From positions 1 to 37,556 of the forward strand of contig NZ_JBNMNU010000015.1 of the NCBI RefSeq assembly GCF_051278035.1: a DNA stretch of 37,556 nucleotides, read 5' to 3'. The position numbers and the translations under genes were made by a program. This stretch comes from Clostridium_AD sp051278035. Lineage in GTDB: Bacteria; Bacillota; Clostridia; Clostridiales; Clostridiaceae. Every line of letters begins with the position of its first letter. Positions within the stretch are counted from its first letter, which is position 1. The notes beneath the pieces were generated by a model, which saw only the letters and a list, made by a program, of their open reading frames with translations, was not told the DNA's origin and ran no database searches. Below are positions 24,198 through 32,078 of this stretch, in pieces.

Positions 24198-26136
24198 ACT
24201 AAAACGACTTACTTCAAAGGATGATACTTTAGTTACAATAATGCCACCTATATCCAATGAAGATATTGAAAACAGAGACAAAGATTATCCTATTTTATCA
24301 TCTGTCGCTTTTGCTAAAAAATATAGAGATACATTATTTACACCAGTAACTATCTCTATAAATAATACGATTCATACTATACAGCTCAACTATTGTAGTA
24401 ATCCATTTTGTAAATGGTTCGGTGAACCACAAATTAGATTTGATAATATAAAGAATAAGCCATTTAGATATAAGTTATCTGGTACGGGTGAAAAGAAAAA
24501 TATAGTTTGCAATCCCAATAAGACGGATACCATAAAGGGAATATCTTTAGAATGTACCACTACTGCTTACTCTAATTGGTCTATAGCAGAAGAAATTAAG
24601 CGATTGATACACAGTGATAAAATAGTAGATCGGATTCCTGAATATAACTTTCATAGAGAGCAATGCAATATTAAAGATACCACCCCATCTTTAAATGTAA
24701 ATAGTTTTAAAAAAAGGGGAAAAAGCAGTTCAAACTCAATAAAATGGCAATGTAAAATATGTGGTAAAATGACTAATGTACTTCCTTTGAGAGAAGAAAA
24801 TTTTGGTTATCATCAAAAGAGAAATGATATTATACCTTTGTTTGCTAAACTTTTATTGAACCGTACGCCTATAAAACGAAGTTGTGAAATACTACAGGTT
24901 TCTCCAAAGACATATTATAATAAATTAGAATGGCTCTATAAAAAATGCCTTGAATTCTTAGATAGGCATGAACGAAAAGCATTTGAAAATCACACATTTG
25001 AAATAATATGGTTAAATACTGATAAAATGGTTTATAGTTTGAATAATGTTAGAAGGCGTGGTAAAGGTGGGACAAGGTATGATGATGTAGAAGAATTGAA
25101 GTTTCCTACATAGATTGTAGTGAGTGGAGACTCAAATTCAAAATATATTTTTAGAGCAGATGTTGCTTATGATTGGAATATAACGCAAGAGGAAATAACA
25201 TCTGATACAAAATTGCTAAAGGAAGACCATCTATACGATTTTGCTTGTAAAAATGCAAAATATAGGTTTTCATACTGTCCACAACCACCAACAGCTAACG
25301 ATACACAATCGTATGCAGAATATATGGATAAATACACGAAATTCAACATCAGAGAGAGTTATATTGACGGTTTACATATTATATCTTCTTATACTGCATT
25401 TGCTCACTACTGGCTTATTAAGAACACGATAAAGGCTAATAAATGGCGATTTGTTTCAGATGATGATAGTTCAATAACAACTCCATTATTCAGGGTGTTT
25501 GCTCCTGAAATTAAAGAAGGCAATGCTTTACATTTTCTTTGCCAAGTTGAGAAAGGAAAAACAAAAAAAGAAGCCTTTAATGAATATGTTGAAGCAAGGG
25601 AGTTACTAAAAGAACGGAAGAAGATAAATGGGATTAATAATATATCAGAAACCAATGTCGCCATTTTAAAAATGGTGGAAAAGTTAGAATTTCATAAGTT
25701 CCATGACTTTATAGAACGTGAAGGTCATAGTTATCCAGTGTGGGCTAACAGACCTCTTAAACACCCACTACCGTCAATTGATGAAGGAACAAGAATTATA
25801 AACTGTACAACTAATGTTTCTGACTACAACACAGAGTATTTAGCAAGGTTACTTATAAAAGTAAATAATTATGCGGTTAACTCTTTTATGCAACAAATCC
25901 ATAGAAGATTATCAATACTCGAAAGACCGTTAACTACTGCAAGAGGTGAAGGTAAAAGCTACGTTTATGCTAATTTCAATCCTAAATACGCACAATATGC
26001 TATTACTATATTACGGACATATTATAATTTTTGTATGACATACAAAACGTTAAATAAACAACTTACAACTCCCGCTCAACAATTGGGCATAACAAATAAA
26101 AAGTTTGAGTTAAACGATATTATATACTTCAAATAA
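24181..26136 (+). pseudogene. transposase-like gene with an in-frame TAG (codon 311)
   Basis: One reading frame of 651 codons is broken only by TAG at 25111-25113. Before it: two zinc-ribbon-like Cys clusters (C72/C77 with C110/C125; C181/C184 in QCKICGKMTN), a helix-turn-helix (about 213-235, RSCEILQVSPKTYYNKLEW), and an RNase-H-like first strand with candidate catalytic Asp271 (EIIWLNTDKM). After it: the next strands (YIFRADVAYDW), a second candidate acidic cluster (FVSDDDS, about 427-429) and a helical C-terminus. The part after the TAG could start at GTG 25120 but has no ribosome binding site. Either a nonsense mutation killed it or the stop is read through. Ancestry as one transposase is inferred from order and shared frame. 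Confidence 0.75.
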
Positions 26137-26181
26137 ACTTTTAATTTCCCTTATTATATTATTAATAAGCTATTTAGTACC

Positions 26182-26205
26182 AACATGTAGAAAACATGTT
26201 ATAAT
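26182..26205 (+). promoter_or_regulatory. possible promoter and operator for the passenger gene
   Basis: TATAAT (26200-26205) overlaps an inverted repeat, AACATGT (26182-26188) and ACATGTT (26194-26200). There is no good -35 box. The repeat across the -10 suggests a repressor site. Confidence 0.4.
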
Positions 26206-26214
26206 TTTCTTATA

Positions 26215-26250
26215 GGCTGTATATATTTTAACATTATGATATATACAGTC
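26215..26250 (+). terminator. hairpin with T-run between transposase and passenger gene
   Basis: Arms GGCTGTATATAT (26215-26226) and ATATATACAGTC (26239-26250) pair with one wobble and are followed by TTTT. It could end the transposase transcript. If the TATAAT at 26200 is used, it would instead lie in the leader of the passenger gene. Confidence 0.6.
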
Positions 26251-26283
26251 TTTTATAATATGGATGAAGGGAGTTAGGCTATA

Positions 26284-26652
26284 ATGAGTAAATTCAAAAA
26301 AATTTCTTTAGTGTTAATAATTTTAATTACAGCTATCCTAATTAGTATCACAATGTATTTAGCCATTGGCACAGGTGTTAGTACGGGGAGTATTTTTATT
26401 GAAAATATTACGAAAAACAATAGAACTCCACAAATCACTGGAATGACAAGCGATAGTGCTTTAGTCTATTCTGGATATAGCTATAAAATCAAAGGTGATT
26501 CATTGTATTTAAAGTTAAGATATAGTCTTGTTAGTCCATTCCATCGTGATGGAAAATTCAATATTTCCTTAAATGATAACCTTGAAAATATTAAACATAT
26601 ATACTTACAGGGTAACAAAACCGAGGATACAAAACCAGTTTTGGCTAAATAA
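26284..26652 (+). CDS. small membrane-anchored passenger protein of the transposon
   Basis: A 122-residue product. An N-terminal hydrophobic segment (about residues 7-28, ISLVLIILITAILISITM) has no lipobox Cys, so it is a signal anchor. A roughly 90-residue outer domain follows with the motif YSGYSYKIKGDSLYLKLRYSL. I recall uncharacterised Firmicute proteins with the same YSGYSY...LYLKLRYSL pattern, but no function. A GGGAG ribosome binding site precedes the ATG by 10 bases. It lies inside the transposon, between its own possible promoter and the right-end terminator, and is cargo rather than transposition machinery. Confidence 0.75.
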   Translation: MSKFKKISLVLIILITAILISITMYLAIGTGVSTGSIFIENITKNNRTPQITGMTSDSALVYSGYSYKIKGDSLYLKLRYSLVSPFHRDGKFNISLNDNLENIKHIYLQGNKTEDTKPVLAK

Positions 26653-26726
26653 ATCACTTCATATTTTTCTTAAAATCAGAATTATATGAAGTCTAAGATT
26701 TTTATTTACGATTAATAAGTAAACAA

Positions 26727-26758
26727 AAAAGCAGAAGGCTGTTAAACCTTCTGCTTTT
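26727..26758 (+). terminator. terminator hairpin near the right end of the transposon
   Basis: Arms AAAAGCAGAAGG (26727-26738) and CCTTCTGCTTTT (26747-26758) with an eight-base loop, 75 bases past the passenger stop. The A-run before and T-run after make it bidirectional. Confidence 0.85.
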
Positions 26759-26775
26759 CCTATCGTTAAAATACA

Positions 26776-26794
26776 TGCTATTTGGTGTGATAAT
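26776..26794 (+). repeat. right copy of the 19-base internal repeat
   Basis: Direct repeat of 23885-23903 (16 of 19 identical, shared core TGCTATTTGGT). It sits 33 bases inside the right end, against about 208 at the left. Confidence 0.45.
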
Positions 26795-26804
26795 TGGTAT
26801 ATAT

Positions 26805-26827
26805 GCACCTCAAAAGAGAACCCGTTG
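26805..26827 (-). repeat. right terminal inverted repeat (23 bp)
   Basis: Exact complement of 23677-23699, ending CCCGTTG at the element boundary. Confidence 0.9.
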
Positions 26828-26836
26828 ATTATATAC
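26828..26836. repeat. right 9-bp target site duplication
   Basis: ATTATATAC, identical to 23668-23676 on the other side of the element. Confidence 0.85.
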
Positions 26837-26857
26837 AATAGCATCTTTTTTCAAACT

Positions 26858-26928
26858 AAAAAAAGGCATATATTAAATAGATTACAGTGTTACCAATAAG
26901 CAACTGCATTCTATTTAATATATGTCTT
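26858..26928 (-). terminator. long inverted repeat with T-run, outside the transposon
   Basis: Arms of 18 bases (26863-26880 and 26911-26928) pair at 17 positions plus one G-U, around a 30-base loop. On the minus strand the stem is followed by seven T (complement of 26858-26864). No gene lies between it and the veg terminator, so it may end a small RNA or act as a second terminator for veg. Confidence 0.5.
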
Positions 26929-27017
26929 GTTAGTCTTATATAAGCTAAGTCCAAACAAATAACAAGTTAGTATAATCGTTTATTATTTTTATTTGCTTAA
27001 AATTAATTTATAAATGC

Positions 27018-27045
27018 AAAAAAACGATACTGAAATAAAGTATCG
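27018..27045 (-). terminator. rho-independent terminator after veg
   Basis: Arms CGATACT (27025-27031) and AGTATCG (27039-27045). On the minus strand seven T follow. It lies two bases from the veg stop codon. Confidence 0.88.
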
Positions 27046-27047
27046 CT

Positions 27048-27284
27048 TTATCCTGCAAAAACTATTTGAACTGTTTTTGTCAAAACATCTGAATAACTAT
27101 ATGTCACCGTCCTGTGGGTGTCATTGTCAAGTCTAATAACAAAAATACTTGTATACGTCTTTTCTATAACTCCATTATCTACAAGAATTTTTCTTCTTCC
27201 ACCATTAGCTTTTAATGTTACTCTTTCACCAACATGACTTTCTATTTCATCTTTTATTGAAGTCAATACATTAACTTTTTCCAT
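27048..27284 (-). CDS. veg: Veg family protein
   Basis: A 78-residue conserved Firmicute protein; in Bacillus subtilis Veg affects biofilm matrix genes and spore outgrowth, with the mechanism unsettled. Family blocks are VGERVTLKANGGRRK and SYSYSDVLTKTVQI. ATG 27284 is chosen because AGAAGGTG lies six bases upstream and the product then matches the family start; the longer frame reads back into the promoter. It is transcribed alone from a perfect-consensus promoter. Confidence 0.94.
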   Translation of the reverse strand: MEKVNVLTSIKDEIESHVGERVTLKANGGRRKILVDNGVIEKTYTSIFVIRLDNDTHRTVTYSYSDVLTKTVQIVFAG

Positions 27285-27311
27285 AGCAAGCACCTTCTCT
27301 CCACATTTCAC

Positions 27312-27340
27312 ATTATACACTATATATATATTATTGTCAA
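27312..27340 (-). promoter_or_regulatory. perfect-consensus sigma-A promoter for veg
   Basis: On the minus strand TTGACA (27340-27335), exactly 17 bases, then TATAAT (27317-27312). Both boxes and the spacing equal the consensus. Expected start is about 27305, giving a leader of about 20 bases. veg promoters in Bacillus are also very strong. Confidence 0.9.
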
Positions 27341-27518
27341 GCAACTTATTATTTTATCACTACTATAACAATTTTGTCAATGTTAAATTTATGTTAACAA
27401 AAACGTATTTTCATAGATTTTTACGCTTACAATTGATTTTTCTCCGTTTTATAACCTTTTATGTACATACTATAATAGTATCTCCTTTAACAGCATAAAT
27501 ATTCATTTTTATAAGTAG

Positions 27519-27543
27519 AGCTCCCATACAAAATGTGGGAGCT
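27519..27543 (-). terminator. hairpin after yabG
   Basis: Arms AGCTCCCA (27519-27526) and TGGGAGCT (27536-27543). It lies 70 bases past the yabG stop, but the minus-strand tail is not a clean T-run. Confidence 0.55.
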
Positions 27544-27612
27544 TATTTAGATATTCAAAATAAAACCACATACATAATAATTATATGTTTTTAAAAAAAT
27601 GCTCCTTAGAAT

Positions 27613-28527
27613 CTATATATACTGGGACTTTGGAAACCCCTCTCTATATTTACCCCTAGTTTGAAGCCCGCCTATACCCTTAAGTCCCGTTATAGTGTTC
27701 TGTATAACATCTTCTATTGCTACAACATTTTCTACATTTGTATATGCTATTTTTTCAGCAACTAGAACAGGATCCAAACAATGTATCAAGACTCGATTCG
27801 GAGAAGATGCAAAATTGGCACCAGCATCTAAAAGCGCCTCATAACACGATTGACACGCTCCAGCAAATATAACTAAATCATCATAATTGCTATTATAAGC
27901 TCTAAGTGCTATAACGCATTCTACAAAGTATTTCGAATTCCTGTAATTGTTTAAGTCTACATAATCAGTTATTCCTTTTACCATACCATCATGACCTGTT
28001 ATTACTACTATATCTGGCTTTATTTCTTTGACTAAATCTACTATTTGATCTGGTTGATCTTTTTCTGATATTATTCTACCTACGGCCTCTAAAGAAAATT
28101 GCTTATAAGTTTTTAAGCAAACCTCTAGATATTCTGCATCACCGTCAACATGTAGTATTTTACCCGGCCTCCCAAAAACCATATCTTTATTTTTGTATTC
28201 TTTGTACCTTTCTTCTTTTAATTGTGAATCTTTAATTCTTCCAGTAATATCTATAGCTGTCCCTCTGTACCCTTTCGTTCCTTTAATCCTATTCATCAGT
28301 ACCTTTTTAATTGACGCATTAACTTTTTTATCAAACACTTTATCTATTTCACTAATTTTATTCTCTGATACTAATTGTAGATCTTCATTTCGTGAGTCAG
28401 CTTCTATTCTTAAGTTTATCCCCTTAAGTAAATACAAATCCTTATCACCGTCAGTTATAATATCTATTATTTTAAAGGTAATGTCTCCACCATAAGATTT
28501 TCTTACTACAATATCTCCTATTTCCAC
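27613..28527 (-). CDS. yabG: sporulation peptidase YabG
   Basis: Mother-cell cysteine-type protease that trims coat and cortex proteins; in Clostridioides difficile it processes SpoIVA and germination proteases. The 304-residue product has the family start EIGDIVVRKSYGGDITFKI and the segments KPDIVVITGHDG, FVECVIALRAYN and FAGACQSCYEALLDAGANFASSPNRVLIHCLDPV. The first and last of these contain the conserved His and Cys. The start is GTG 28527 behind GGAG. A possible sigma-K promoter lies at 28558-28585. It sits beside the spore coat cluster. Confidence 0.95.
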   Translation of the reverse strand: MEIGDIVVRKSYGGDITFKIIDIITDGDKDLYLLKGINLRIEADSRNEDLQLVSENKISEIDKVFDKKVNASIKKVLMNRIKGTKGYRGTAIDITGRIKDSQLKEERYKEYKNKDMVFGRPGKILHVDGDAEYLEVCLKTYKQFSLEAVGRIISEKDQPDQIVDLVKEIKPDIVVITGHDGMVKGITDYVDLNNYRNSKYFVECVIALRAYNSNYDDLVIFAGACQSCYEALLDAGANFASSPNRVLIHCLDPVLVAEKIAYTNVENVVAIEDVIQNTITGLKGIGGLQTRGKYREGFPKSQYI

Positions 28528-28557
28528 AATATCATCTCCAGACTTAAACTCATAATA

Positions 28558-28585
28558 TATATTATGAAAATATGTCTAATAGGTG
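28558..28585 (-). promoter_or_regulatory. possible sigma-K promoter for yabG
   Basis: On the minus strand CACC (28585-28582) lies 15 bases before CATAATATA (28566-28558), matching the sigma-K pattern AC / CATANNNTA. yabG is a sigma-K gene in Bacillus. Confidence 0.45.
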
Positions 28586-28591
28586 AGTGCA

Positions 28592-28625
28592 AAAATAGAT
28601 ATGTAAATATTATATCTACATATCT
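28592..28625 (-). terminator. hairpin terminator after the first cotS gene
   Basis: Arms AGATATGTA (28597-28605) and TACATATCT (28617-28625), followed on the minus strand by ATTTTTG. Confidence 0.7.
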
Positions 28626-28646
28626 TTTTATATAGCATGATTTATA

Positions 28647-29651
28647 TTATTTTTGATTAAAGGCTTTCTTATATTCTTCAATAAATACCATATACTTTTC
28701 TTTTTCAGAAATTAACTCCTCCATCTTCTTGTTAAAGGAATTTTGAATCCAGGTAACTTCATTATAATAGTATCTATTACAAAGTCTCCAGTACCTTTGT
28801 GGAAACATTAGAAATGCATATATGAGTCTATATTCTTCTTGTGATAGAGGATTTACGCTGCTATATGCGTCTAATATAATTTCAACGTGTTTTATGTCCC
28901 AATCCTGCTTTTTAAGTACCTTTATTAAAAAATTAGATAAATCATATGCTTTTACTTCTCTTTTGCAGTAATCAAAATCAATTATGTTAACATCATTATT
29001 CTTATCAATAATAATATTATGATAAGTATAATCATGGTGGCAAAACCCTTTTTCTTCTTCTGTTTGCCTGCATATATCAAAATACCTAGAATCATCAAGT
29101 ATAGCCATAGCTCTTTTGCCTAGTTCCTTCTGATCATCTACACTCTTAATATAATTCATATCAAAATCAGTTTTAAAATTCTTCTTCTTTCTAATCATTC
29201 CCTTCATTTTCTCAAAAGACTTTATTCTTTTTTCCATTAAATGAGGCCATCTTCCAAGATCTGTTTTCAGCTTACTATTCTCTGGTGGATCATACCCTTT
29301 AGATGCGATGTGCATGTACGCTAAATTTTTAGAAGCGTTAATAAGCTCCTCCTCGTTATGAAAATCGCACTCTCTCCCATCTATCCATGACGATAATGTA
29401 TAAATATCTTCATTAACTAATGCATAAGGGTTTCCTTCAGTATTTAAAATATATCTATCCACCTTGTCAAATCCATTCTTTGCAAGATGTTCTTTGGCGC
29501 CGTATACAAACAAAAGTTTTTGTGTCCCATAATTGATTTTTTTTAGGCATTTAGTGCCATCGTCAGTCTTTAAAAAATACACACCCTTATTAGGACGTAT
29601 ACTTTCTATTTTAATACCATATTGCTTCTCAATTTCAAATTCTCTCATCAT
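28647..29651 (-). CDS. cotS: CotS family spore coat protein (copy 1)
   Basis: Spore coat protein with an aminoglycoside-kinase-like fold, of 334 residues from ATG 29651. An in-frame GTG at 29660 overlaps the GGGGGGTG ribosome binding site. Catalytic-loop residues are kept: FCHHDYTYHNIIID and the metal-site NIIDFDY, then YDLSNFL. The N-terminal lobe has GVYFLKTDDGTKCLKKI, with the nucleotide-site Lys. Closest neighbour in sequence is the copy at 33096. It is divergent from a glycosyltransferase gene at 29791, with 139 bases between them. Confidence 0.92.
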   Translation of the reverse strand: MMREFEIEKQYGIKIESIRPNKGVYFLKTDDGTKCLKKINYGTQKLLFVYGAKEHLAKNGFDKVDRYILNTEGNPYALVNEDIYTLSSWIDGRECDFHNEEELINASKNLAYMHIASKGYDPPENSKLKTDLGRWPHLMEKRIKSFEKMKGMIRKKKNFKTDFDMNYIKSVDDQKELGKRAMAILDDSRYFDICRQTEEEKGFCHHDYTYHNIIIDKNNDVNIIDFDYCKREVKAYDLSNFLIKVLKKQDWDIKHVEIILDAYSSVNPLSQEEYRLIYAFLMFPQRYWRLCNRYYYNEVTWIQNSFNKKMEELISEKEKYMVFIEEYKKAFNQK

Positions 29652-29722
29652 GTCACTCACCCCCCTCTATAATTTATATTACAAATAATTTTTTTTAGAA
29701 TATATTCTTAAAGGTTTTAACA

Positions 29723-29749
29723 ACATTTATGCTTTCTTTTAATATAATA
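29723..29749 (+). promoter_or_regulatory. possible sigma-K promoter for the first glycosyltransferase
   Basis: AC at 29723-29724, then 16 bases and AATATAATA (29741-29749), eight of nine fixed or free positions of the sigma-K pattern. Weak alone; context supports mother-cell expression. Confidence 0.3.
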
Positions 29750-29790
29750 AAGTATATTCACATATTAATCAGTGCTTAAGGAGTCTTAAA

Positions 29791-30927
29791 ATGAAAATTG
29801 GAATTGATGCTAGGGCTGCAAAATGGTATAGAGGAACTGGTATAGGTACTTATGCTTACCAATTAATTCACTCTTTAAATAAAATAGACAATTATAATGA
29901 TTATTTACTTTACGTACCGGAAGATTATAAACTCAACATACCTTTTCAGAAAAACTTTCATATAGAGAATATTGCACAATATAATCAAAATAATCAAAAT
30001 AATTTTTGGAATGAAGTGACTATTTGTAACAATTTAATAGACAAGTCTATGGATATATACCATGTTCCTCAAAATGGTATAGGGCTTCCTAAAGACAAAA
30101 ACTGCCCTTTCGTTATTACTTTACATGATGTTATTCCATGTAGAATGCCAGAAACCGTTGGCGACCAATACTTAAAAATTTTCAACGAAAAACTTCCAGA
30201 TATTATCCCTTTGTGTGATGGAATAATTACTGTGTCACAATATTCCAAAGAGGACATTATTAAAGCTTTCAATTTTCCGAGAGAAAAAATATATGTTACT
30301 TATTTAGCCAGCGAGGATATCTATAAACCTTATGACAAAGCACTTAGTAAATCTATTATCCAAAAACACTACTCCATTACTGAAGACTATATTCTATATG
30401 TTGGTGGCTTTAGCCCTAGGAAGAATATCCTTGGACTACTTGATTCCTTTAGCTTACTCCTACCTAAATTAAAAAAAGATATGAAACTCGTAATTGCAGG
30501 TAGTAAAGGTAAATCATATGATATATATAAAAAAAGAGCAGAAGCTCTGCATATTGAAGGTAGTGTGATTTTTCCAGGCTTTATCTCCATGGACCATATC
30601 CCCTACCTGTATAATGCCTGTGAGCTTTTTGTGTATCCTTCTTTTTATGAAGGTTTTGGACTCCCACCAATTGAAGCAATGGCTTGTGGGGTGCCTGTAA
30701 TTGCTTCAAACGTTACTTCTATTCCTGAAATAGTTAAGGATTCAACTTTACTTGTAGATCCCTATGATATAAACGACTTAAGTGAAAAAATGTATACTGT
30801 TCTCCATGATAATTTTTTAAGACAATCTCTTATAACTAAAGGATTAAAAAGAGCCTCTGACCTAACTTGGGAACATACAGCTAAAGACACTCTAGCCGCT
30901 TATAAAAATATATTATTAAATAGTTAA
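29791..30927 (+). CDS. glycosyltransferase family 4, CotSA-like (copy 1)
   Basis: A 378-residue GT-B retaining glycosyltransferase. N-terminal GIDARAAKWYRGTGIGTYAYQL is the acceptor-side loop. The C-terminal half has ILYVGGFSPRKNI and the donor-site EX7E motif within PSFYEGFGLPPIEAMACGVP. AAGGAGT precedes ATG 29791. It is paired divergently with cotS copy 1, as cotSA accompanies cotS in Bacillus, which points to sugar decoration in the spore coat. A paralogue with the same layout lies at 34291. Its sugar is unknown. Confidence 0.9.
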   Translation: MKIGIDARAAKWYRGTGIGTYAYQLIHSLNKIDNYNDYLLYVPEDYKLNIPFQKNFHIENIAQYNQNNQNNFWNEVTICNNLIDKSMDIYHVPQNGIGLPKDKNCPFVITLHDVIPCRMPETVGDQYLKIFNEKLPDIIPLCDGIITVSQYSKEDIIKAFNFPREKIYVTYLASEDIYKPYDKALSKSIIQKHYSITEDYILYVGGFSPRKNILGLLDSFSLLLPKLKKDMKLVIAGSKGKSYDIYKKRAEALHIEGSVIFPGFISMDHIPYLYNACELFVYPSFYEGFGLPPIEAMACGVPVIASNVTSIPEIVKDSTLLVDPYDINDLSEKMYTVLHDNFLRQSLITKGLKRASDLTWEHTAKDTLAAYKNILLNS

Positions 30928-30930
30928 TTT

Positions 30931-30971
30931 AAAACCCCCACATAGTGTACATAACACTATGTGGGGGTTTT
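30931..30971. terminator. bidirectional terminator between converging genes
   Basis: A 17-bp perfect stem (AAAACCCCCACATAGTG and its complement) around a seven-base loop, with A and T runs at the two sides. It serves the glycosyltransferase (plus) and the second cotS (minus, stop at 30974). Confidence 0.93.
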
Positions 30972-30973
30972 AA

Positions 30974-32029
30974 CTAACAATTATAATAATTTCTAAAACC
31001 TTCTAAGAATTCTTCTCTATCTTCTCTATATTCCACTTTTTTCTTTAATCTATTTAAAAATATCTCTTCACTCCACTGCTTTTTCCTTGTGTAATAATCT
31101 TTAGATACACTATAAAAATCTGAGGGGAAACTAAGCATACCGTATAATACGGTTAATTCTCTCTGATCTAATGGGTTTATCGCTGTATATTCACTTAAAA
31201 TACTATGACATTTTTCGATATCATATCCGAAATTTTTAATGGCCTTATTTATAAAATTACAAAGATCATGCACCTTTAAATCTACAACTGAATAATCAAA
31301 GTCTAGGAAATACACTTCTTCTTTATTGATTAACAAATTATGATGAGCTAGATCATGATGACATAATACTATTTTTTCTTTTTCCTCACATAAATTAAAA
31401 TACTCAGATTTTTCTAAAATTTTTATACTTTTCGTTATGTTTTCCTCGTAATATTTTTCATGTTCTAAAAAGATTTTATCAAATTCATTTTTATTTTCAT
31501 ATAGAGTGACTAGCCTTTTGAAAAACTTAAGTTCCCTTAGTTTTTTATTGAAATTTTCTATTACTTTACCACATAAGTACCGCTTATGGTGCTTTGCACA
31601 CAATCTAACAAATACCTCATCATACATAATTCCATTTGATGACATATGAAATTCTGCCAGTGCTTTTGATGCCAGGGTTATATCCACCGGGCTACTATAT
31701 TCACACTCTCTACCTTCTACTAAATTCATAATACAATATATATCATCTTTCCACCTTACATATATAAGGTTATCTTTTGTCTTTTCAAATTTTATGAGTT
31801 TGTTGAAATTTTTATTTCTAATATACTCAATACTATAATTAATAAATTCCAGTTCCGAAGTACTATAGCTCACTTTTTTTAAAACCTTATCACCTTTGTC
31901 AGTATCAAGTATAAAAACTTTCCTTACCGGAATAACATCACTTATCTCTAAATCAAATTTACTAAATAAATTCACATCTAAATCATATTTACTTAAATAA
32001 GCCTTATCTTTATATCTAACGTCTAACAT
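30974..32029 (-). CDS. cotS: CotS family spore coat protein (copy 2)
   Basis: 351 residues with the CotS kinase-like fold. The catalytic loop is intact (LCHHDLAHHNLLINKEEVYFLDFDY), followed by VHDLCNFINKAIKNFGYD. The family C-terminal segment with LSFPSDFYSVSKDYYTRKKQW is present. AAGAGGTGAAAAT precedes ATG 32029. It is the most divergent of the three intact copies and is last in a leftward string of cotS (copy 3), coiled-coil gene, degenerate cotS, cotS (copy 2), which probably forms one operon. Confidence 0.9.
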   Translation of the reverse strand: MLDVRYKDKAYLSKYDLDVNLFSKFDLEISDVIPVRKVFILDTDKGDKVLKKVSYSTSELEFINYSIEYIRNKNFNKLIKFEKTKDNLIYVRWKDDIYCIMNLVEGRECEYSSPVDITLASKALAEFHMSSNGIMYDEVFVRLCAKHHKRYLCGKVIENFNKKLRELKFFKRLVTLYENKNEFDKIFLEHEKYYEENITKSIKILEKSEYFNLCEEKEKIVLCHHDLAHHNLLINKEEVYFLDFDYSVVDLKVHDLCNFINKAIKNFGYDIEKCHSILSEYTAINPLDQRELTVLYGMLSFPSDFYSVSKDYYTRKKQWSEEIFLNRLKKKVEYREDREEFLEGFRNYYNC

Positions 32030-32078
32030 ATTTTCACCTCTTAACTATGACACTAAGACATTTTTATTTTCTTACTAA

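Larger units (their letters stand above)
23677..26827 (+). mobile_element. 3,151-bp transposon with 23-bp terminal inverted repeats
   Basis: The ends are perfect 23-bp inverted repeats (left begins CAACGGGTTCTC), flanked by the 9-bp duplication ATTATATAC. Inside, all on the plus strand, are a small RHH-like ORF, a zinc-finger/HTH/RNase-H-like transposase gene interrupted by one TAG, and a small membrane-protein passenger gene. Terminator-like hairpins lie just inside both ends, which would insulate the element. Every other gene from 7.7 kb to 29.7 kb is on the minus strand. A 23-bp repeat with a 9-bp duplication recalls IS1-type elements, but length and gene content do not, so I leave the family open. 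Confidence 0.88.

Noticed and set aside
24181..25113. Pyrrolysine or other recoding at the TAG
   Set aside because: No pyl genes are in the window and Clostridium sensu stricto is not known for them; mutation or simple readthrough is more likely.
25120..26136. The part after the TAG as an independent 338-residue gene starting at GTG
   Set aside because: It has no ribosome binding site, is in the same frame as the preceding ORF and continues its RNase-H-like fold, so it is better read as the second half of one gene.
26659..26844. A 61-codon minus-strand frame across the right end of the transposon
   Set aside because: It runs through the terminator hairpin, the internal repeat and the terminal inverted repeat, has no ribosome binding site, and crosses the element boundary.
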